NCBI GenBank assembly: GCA_019828595.1
Contig: JAHQRK010000011.1
Location: 744,001-808,000 of the forward strand
Source of the DNA: Aphanomyces cochlioides
Taxonomy: Eukaryota > Oomycota > Saprolegniomycetes > Saprolegniales > Verrucalvaceae
DNA: 64,000 bases
Reading direction: 5' to 3'
Made by a program: the position numbers and the translations under genes
Notes under the pieces: generated by a model
The model's database searches: none
What the model saw: only the letters and a program-made list of their open reading frames with translations
Told to the model about the DNA's origin: nothing
Shown here: piece by piece, positions 58,479 to 64,000 of the stretch
How the letters are laid out: every line of letters starts with the position of its first letter
How positions within the stretch are numbered: position 1 is the first letter of the stretch

Positions 58479-59731
58479 CAATTCATAAGTTTGGATCATT
58501 TTTGCGGTTCCTAGGCAAGTAGACAAATGAAGATGAAATGACATTTAATCTTGACAATAAAATTCGGATATTCCAAATCTTCAAGCAAGTCTTCATCATC
58601 TAGATATTGACTCTAGCATCTCATAGATTACAAGCCTTGGAGGTGAAAGCGGTCCTTATTAGTTGTGGAATGTCTGGACAATAGAGGCTCATTAAATGAC
58701 AAAACTATGCGTAACATTAACAATGCATATGTCTTTGCATGCGCGTTGGTGCATTTTAATGACAACCTAATTCACTGACGCTCATGTCTTTTTACCTTGA
58801 GCACAGTCAGAGTTTCTGTTTGTCTTTTTCTAAACATGGTCTAGACTTGTGTCTTCATTACCTTGAATCAACTTAGATCCAAAGATTGGGCATACGACTA
58901 ACTATACTCCTTGTGCTGCAGAGTACTTTGACTTCCTTAACTTCTTTGCTGGTAAAAATCGATATCAGTCAAAGTCATAGTCCTAATAGATGACGAAGGT
59001 CACCATTCATCCATGATTAGAGAGCAAACGAACAGTGATTATTCGAAACGACCGGTGAAGCCCTTCTTCTACACAGTGACTTCAAGTGACAGGCAGCTGT
59101 GCTTGAATAGATCACCGCAATCGGGGCATTTATAAAAACTCATGAAGACAATCGGTGCGTTGCGCAAGTCGTTGAGACTGATAATTGTGTGTTTGAAGTT
59201 GTGAAGTACATGATCGTGGCAGCGACGTGATAGAGGTTGTTTCGGTACAATTTTGCACTTTTCGAGAAGCTGTCGTCTGAAATTTTGTACTCATATTCAC
59301 TCAGTTGTAAATACTGACCGAAAATCCTGTAGACGTCATTTTCGCGTATTCCATCCTCTTCAGTTTCATTGTTCTCGAGAGTACCATCAAGCAGCGATGA
59401 ATCAAGATTCTCATTGCCGACCTATGCAAACAGAACAGGAATAAGCATCACGTAGACAGACTGCATCGATACAGCAATCATACTCATCAATACACATATC
59501 AAGTACTGTCGAATCTAATTTACCAGAAAACAATTCAAGTAACACAAATGATATCACTAATCGTAAAGCTATATTTTTGAAACCATCTCCACCTTCTCAG
59601 AGTAAAACTTACGCTCTTTACGCATAGAGAAAACCGTAGGCAGTACAAATTTCACATAATTCAATATATATCATAGTTTATATGAAAAAATAGATTAATT
59701 AATGTATAGTAAAAGGCACGGAGATATTACA
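58479..59731. other. Non-coding, no gene recognised
   Basis: No frame with recognisable protein content. The sequence is AT-rich with scattered 'aataaa'-like words. It lies on the 3' side of the SET-domain gene. Confidence 0.45.
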
Positions 59732-60429
59732 TTAAATATATCTCATAATTTTGTATCCTTTCCCATAAACGGCAAACAACTCTTCGCCTTCCTTCACATC
59801 TCGTGTCATTCGAATGTAGATTTTACCATCCGTGTACTGAGCGAAAGTGCAATTGGTCTTAAAATACGTTCCACGAATGCTGCGGTTGATAAAAGATCCA
59901 GCGTAATATCTTCGTGTCGTCGGAATCTTTCGTATACCATATTTCTCACCTCGTCCCAAGTCAATAGTATGTCTATTGTCTGGAGGAACAGTGTTCTCAC
60001 ACTGATACAGCGTCACAAAGTCACCTATCGTACTTCATTGGTCATAATTTGAAAGGAAAATACCTTCAAATAGATCAACAGCTGCAAATACGACATTGCC
60101 AGCCCCCTTCAAGTTCGATGGTTTAACATGAATGGTGGGATTTTTTGGCTTTTGAGTGACCACGTTTTGCAGCATCGGCTTCGGTAAGTTGCTCGCGATA
60201 AGTTTTTCGGAGGGTGCAACTTCGTTGGCTTCGGCTTTTTGGGGTACGTGCAACTTTTCGACGTTGATAATCCATCTTGTTTCGAATTTTTTTGGCTTCT
60301 TTTCTCTCCGAATCCGTCTTTTTCGTACGTAAAGTTGGAACAGTCAGGTTTGGATGTGCTTTCGAACCATGACGTTTCGTGTTTGCACGCTTCGAAAAGT
60401 AGAGGACATCCTGGACATTTAACAGACAT
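59732..60429 (-). pseudogene. SET-domain protein, homopolymer frameshift
   Basis: Starts at the ATG at 60429 ('MSVKCPGCPLLFEACKHETSW', a Cys-rich start). A run of seven A near 60285-60291 shifts the frame; one base fewer would keep it open. The second frame gives the SET N-terminal signature 'VKPSNLKGAGNVVFAAVDLFEG', then a 42-bp GT-AG intron (about 60023-60064) and 'DFVTLYQ', 'FINRSIRGTYFKTNCTF' and 'EGEELFAVYGKGYK'. The usual 'NHSC' is replaced by 'INRSI', and the Tyr-containing end is kept. SET proteins methylate lysines, mostly of histones; the altered core makes the substrate uncertain. It could be an error-free pseudogene or an intact gene with an assembly error. Confidence 0.6.
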
Positions 60430-60439
60430 GGCGAGTTGA

Positions 60440-61934
60440 AATGTTAGGACTCAATTGATTGGTATGATAGGTTGCATAAATACATCACATCATTACTGCC
60501 GTGTGACATCAATTAACAAAATTTTTGTAAATGAAGATTGAAGATTAGAAATGGAAGTCAATAAATTACTCACTGACTGAACGAGCTTTGTGTATAGAAA
60601 AGTATAATATATTATATGTCGTAGGTAATTTGTGCAATTTGAATGCATCTTTTGAATAAATAAAATATGTATTTGTACAGTTTATTGATAATAGCAAGGT
60701 TTCTCAAGATGATGATTTAGAGTAAAATACGCGTAGTTTATCAGGTAAATTTGAATACAGTTCCAAAAATGACATGGGAATTGAGCTTAAAACACACATT
60801 GCACTTCCCTCGTGTCCTAACGCAATGTGGAACATTGCAAGCAGGGCAAGTATAGCGGTCAACTGGATGGTTGCCGGACGCAGGGTTCTTCCTTGACTGG
60901 ATAAGCCGGAATATAGTAGTCGTGGTCTTGATCGCGGCCGTACGTTGTTCGGTTTTGTGTAGAACTCTGGGAGACAAAGGGGGACGTAAACACCTCTTGG
61001 AGTCTAGCGCGGGAGACCGTGTCTGTGTGCCGACTTGTGTGCTCTTCAGTACCCTATCGCCAGGGGAAAGGGAGACGGCGAACATATTGTCACAGGGATC
61101 AATCCATTCTTCTTTTCTGGCTGAATGGCAGTAATGTCATGCAAGGTGGCCAGTTTCGGTGTGCTTCCTTGGAAGTGACTCCGACGAACACTTTCAAAGC
61201 TGGCTTGGCGGCAGTGATGTCGTCGCGGGTGGCCATGTACGGTGTCTGTTCTTGGAATGAGACTCCGTGGAACACTCGAGTTGATACAAGCGTGTGAATA
61301 AGTCTGTTGGTGATGCGTGTGGCTGCAATCTGGTACGATTGATTGATGCCTGAGTATGCTGTGACCTTGTCTTCGGAGGAAAATAACTTCGTCGCCATGG
61401 GATATGGCCGTTTGCGTGTTTGGATATGGCGATGCATAACCATGCATCGGCAGGGACGAAGAAAGCGAACAGTTGGGCCCAGGTAGCCATCAAGTCAAAT
61501 CAAGGTGCCAAGTCAAGAATCAAGATCCAAGACCAAGATGCGAGTGAAGCGAGTGGGCGATCCGCAGTGGTCGCTAGGCGACCCGAACCAACACTGACGA
61601 GTGTTGGCTGATGGTTTGGGTTGCTCGATTTGGAGGAATAGGGGGCGTGATGACCTTGCCCTGCCGTCACGCTGTCCCGTCATCCTCGTTGTCCGTGTAG
61701 GTATAGGACATTTGAATCGAATGGTTTGTATCCATCGAAATCATGATGTTTGTAGTGTAGTAGTCTTGAAAGCTGAATAAAGTTGTGTTTGACATCAAAA
61801 ATATGTGTTCCAATGCCAAAGAATAGGATAGGGGTAGTGGCGAGGCGTCGTTTGGTTGAGGCTAGTGGTCTCATCCTTCGATGTGTCATGTTTGATGGAT
61901 GTGGTCATGATGTAGGTTGTGGGTTTTGAGGGAC
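60440..61934. other. No recognised gene; possible LINE 3' region
   Basis: Frames here are short. One minus-strand frame (61085-60741) has a 'CPACNVPHCVRTRGKCNVC' cysteine pattern reminiscent of a zinc ribbon, but nothing else supports a gene. The stretch below 61935 may be the 3' untranslated part of the LINE fragment. Confidence 0.35.
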
Positions 61935-63145
61935 TCAAGTCGAAGTTGATGGAGTCCGGAGGTAACTCGGGAGTAGATCCAAGTAACTTTGGCCGCACAA
62001 GTTGAAGAAGGCTATAAATGAGTCAGAGGATGATGGATTTCTCAGACGGTCGAGATATGCCTTCAAGTGTAAAGACAAGTAGGCTTGGATTTCACTATGG
62101 AGGGCCAATGGATCTGGAAAGGCTTCATTGTAGAGAAGCTGGTTCCGCCACAGCCATAGTTGTTGAAAGATCACTGATCGAACGATGTGGAGGTTAGCAT
62201 GAAAGTGTTTCGTAAATTTTGCTCGGTATGGTAAGAGCAGAGTTATATCGTCGGTAAAGAGAATGTTGGACGAGTTGAGGCAATCACAGAATCGTTCCAA
62301 AGGTGGTAAGTATTGATTCCATAGATTGGCTGCATAGGGGCAAAACCAGAAAAGGTGTTGGGCATTTTCTGGAGTATCACATCCATGAACACAGTGAACA
62401 TCGTCCCTTCTCCAACTGATTTGTACAGAAATCCCAGTGCATTATGTTGTAATCTGTATTTGACGTCTGCAATGATAGGCAACAACAGTTTATCCAGGGA
62501 AACCTCTCTTGGCCAAACGACAGTCCATTTGGGTTTGCGTGCAATGTCAAGGCTTTGCAGTGGTAGTGGTGGTTGTTGAATTGAAAGAAGGACTTTTCTA
62601 ATTGAGCTGGCAGTGGCTTTGTCAATGGAATGCTTGCCAATGAGCCACTTGTGTTGTGCCGCTGCCAGTTCTGGGGGATAATAAGGTCCAACTGGTGTGC
62701 TCATCATTCGTCGTGTGACAGGCAAGAAGTAATTCGTAAGGGTTTGTCCAGGCAAGCGAGCATTCCGAAATGGCCATAGTCGTAATAGAAAGGTAGTTAA
62801 ATCATCGTGCAGTGAGTGTCCAGTGTTGAGAATGTCAACCATGCGAAGAATAGGTGGGTTTTGAGATTTGAGTAATCGTGCTGTAGCTGTGGTGGGAGCT
62901 GTAGTGGTTGTTATGAGTTTGTGATCAATGGAGTAAGCCATAATGGAAGGTTTAAGAGGTGTCGGAGATCCATTTGATGAATAGATGGCAGAGTGTGTTT
63001 TGTTCCATGTGCAAAGTACTTGGTGTAAGTATGGACCCAGTTTCCAATTCAATTCATCGAGTGCAATGGCCTCGTCAGTGATTGATAACATCGTCCGGAT
63101 CATTATCCGGACAACAATTGTCGGTTGACTTACCGTATCGGTCAT
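61935..63145 (-). pseudogene. LINE-type (non-LTR) retrotransposon ORF2 C-terminal fragment
   Basis: The minus strand encodes the end of a reverse-transcriptase ORF: a Pro/Thr-rich region, 'KWTVVWPREVSLDKLLLPIIADVKYRLQHNALGFLY', then after a 1-base frameshift near 62405 the zf-RVT zinc site ('VHCVHGCDTPENAQHLFWFCPYA') and a 'LWLWRNQLLYNE' helix to the stop at 61935. The RT and endonuclease domains are missing, as is usual for 5'-truncated LINE insertions. No poly(A) tail or target duplication was identified. The 5' end of the frame overlaps the 62-bp repeat. Confidence 0.65.
63069..63130. repeat. 62-bp repeat, right arm (inverted copy at 1211-1272)
   Basis: Five mismatches to the reverse complement of 1211-1272. 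A further shared block, 'ccaattcaattcatc', lies beside it at 63044-63058 and recurs in the same relative order in the left copy (1423-1437) and at the end of the inverted duplication near 51340. Confidence 0.6.
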
Positions 63146-63339
63146 ATTATCTCACCAGCATTCATGTCTCACCGTGAGGCAAAAGTTCATATCTATTCAC
63201 CATGTTCGGGGTATTCGTTCATATCTACTCACCATATCTATTCACCAGGGGTAGGTGAATATTCGGTCAAAATATGATTATTGTTTATTATTAAACATAT
63301 AGCTTTATAAAATATCACTTCCATCATTTATTTCACCGT

Positions 63340-63405
63340 GTCCGATGCGTTTGGCTCACGGCTAGGGAACCCCCAGGTTGCGGGTTCGAGTGCCCGAATG
63401 CGCGT
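63340..63405 (+). other. tRNA-like segment with B-box, possible SINE
   Basis: 'ggctcacggctagg' resembles an A-box/D-arm and 'gcgggttcgagtgcc' resembles a T-arm/B-box, about 35 bp apart. The stems do not pair well enough for a functional tRNA. A tRNA-derived SINE head is possible. A second B-box word 'ggttcgagtcc' lies at 63982-63992, at the window edge. Confidence 0.25.
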
Positions 63406-63614
63406 TTTTGATAAAGTTTTGTATAATCCCATGACTGATTGCATACCATTGATTGCTCCATCGAACCGCATACAGTCATCCCTCGAAATAGCGACACCAC
63501 TATAAATTTATAACCTTTCATAATAAATATTTTCTCAACTATACTAATATATACGTTTTACAGTAAATTTCAAATTTCAAACTGAAAATCGAGCACAAAA
63601 TGGAGCGCATGTGA

Positions 63615-63779
63615 CTTACCCTCAAGAAAAAGCGACAAATCATTCAATACAAGGCAGAACACCCGTCAGCAACCCGAACTCAACTCCAACTGTGGTCAAA
63701 AGAGGAGTTTAAACTCAATCGTTTGCCGTCACGATCGACAATAACCAGAATATTGCACGGGAATAATTGTGAAGTATAG
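63615..63779 (+). pseudogene. Transposase N-terminal helix-turn-helix fragment (pogo/CENP-B type)
   Basis: 55 codons open from 63615 to a TAG: 'LTLKKKRQIIQYKAEHPSAT', 'TQLQLWSKEEFKLNRLPSRST' and 'ITRIL', a helix-turn-helix as in Tigger/pogo transposases. A TGA at 63612-63614 lies in frame just after an ATG. Upstream at about 63583-63596 is 'gaaaatcgagcaca', which also occurs at the inner end of the right terminal repeat of the 51.4-53.8 kb element. The rest of the gene is not seen in the window. Confidence 0.5.
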
Positions 63780-64000
63780 ATTGAGTATATGACATGTCGA
63801 AAAAACTTAAAAAGCTCACTGCCTAGGAATTCACCCTAGGCCCCATGCTCATCCTGCACCCCTCACCGTTTCCGGCTACAATCGCAAGTCATCCTGCATT
63901 TCACAAGCTTATCCTACGAGGTATCGTCAGACTGAGAAGTAGATTCCAAATTAAACATTCAAGTCATTTTGAATTGGCCCTCGGTTCGAGTCCGGCTCAG

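Noticed and set aside
60741..61085. Minus frame with a 'CPAC...CNVC' cysteine pattern
   Set aside because: Only one motif of low information; no flanking conserved sequence to support a gene.
61046..61447. Several overlapping minus frames rich in His and Arg
   Set aside because: They are mutually overlapping in different frames with no family match; kept only as part of the non-coding description.
63340..63405. Functional tRNA gene
   Set aside because: A-box and B-box-like words are present, but the acceptor and T stems do not pair properly and the spacing is too short; only a tRNA-derived repeat is suggested.

Overview
The window looks like a piece of an oomycete nuclear genome, probably Saprolegniales such as Aphanomyces (inference). 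Support: genes split by very short GT-AG introns (about 36-52 bp), a fused dihydrofolate reductase-thymidylate synthase gene, an ankyrin/fibronectin-III protein, a SABATH methyltransferase family, inverted CCAAT (ATTGG) boxes near gene starts, and a dense mix of copia, gypsy, LINE, pogo-like and PIF/Harbinger elements. No bacterial-type operon organisation is seen.

Left part (1-12.5 kb): copia gag relic and a truncated SABATH methyltransferase relic (1.2-2.8 kb, minus); a coiled-coil protein gene (2875-4400, minus) with a partial broken copy beside it (4822-5310); an unrecognised 245-aa gene (5689-6426, minus); a 12-exon ankyrin/FN3 gene (6659-9168, plus); DHFR-TS (9356-10888, plus); and the only intact SABATH methyltransferase gene (11477-12520, plus).

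Middle (12.6-38.8 kb): a heavily rearranged Ty1/copia complex. Its core is one minus-strand element, LTR-gag-[protease-integrase] x 8-RT, in which an internal 2363-bp protease/integrase segment is tandemly repeated eight times almost without divergence. Head-to-head plus-strand pieces flank it: a gag fragment on the left, and an RT-RNase H piece with its LTR on the right. Several rearrangement junctions carry about 8 bp of microhomology. Copy 1 of the array was later hit by a 1734-bp pogo-like transposon with perfect 34-bp inverted repeats, TA target duplication and an uninterrupted four-exon transposase.

Right part (38.8-64 kb): a broken SABATH gene whose end is fused to the copia LTR; a complete 5.9-kb Ty3/gypsy chromovirus-type element (214-bp LTRs, GACTA target duplication) inserted 79 bp upstream of a THO3/TEX1-type WD40 gene; two more broken SABATH genes, the second being one arm of a 1.3-kb near-identical inverted duplication shared with 1421-2743; a second pogo-like element (51367-53797); a PIF/Harbinger element with transposase and Myb-like partner (54950-57527, TTA target duplication) sitting in a 150-bp satellite; a second ~146-bp tandem repeat; a SET-domain gene with a homopolymer frameshift; a LINE 3' fragment; and a fragment of a further transposase.

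Host genes that look intact are the coiled-coil gene, the 5689-6426 gene, the ankyrin/FN3 gene, DHFR-TS, SABATH-1 and THO3. Many other breaks are single-base indels, so some may be assembly errors rather than true decay.
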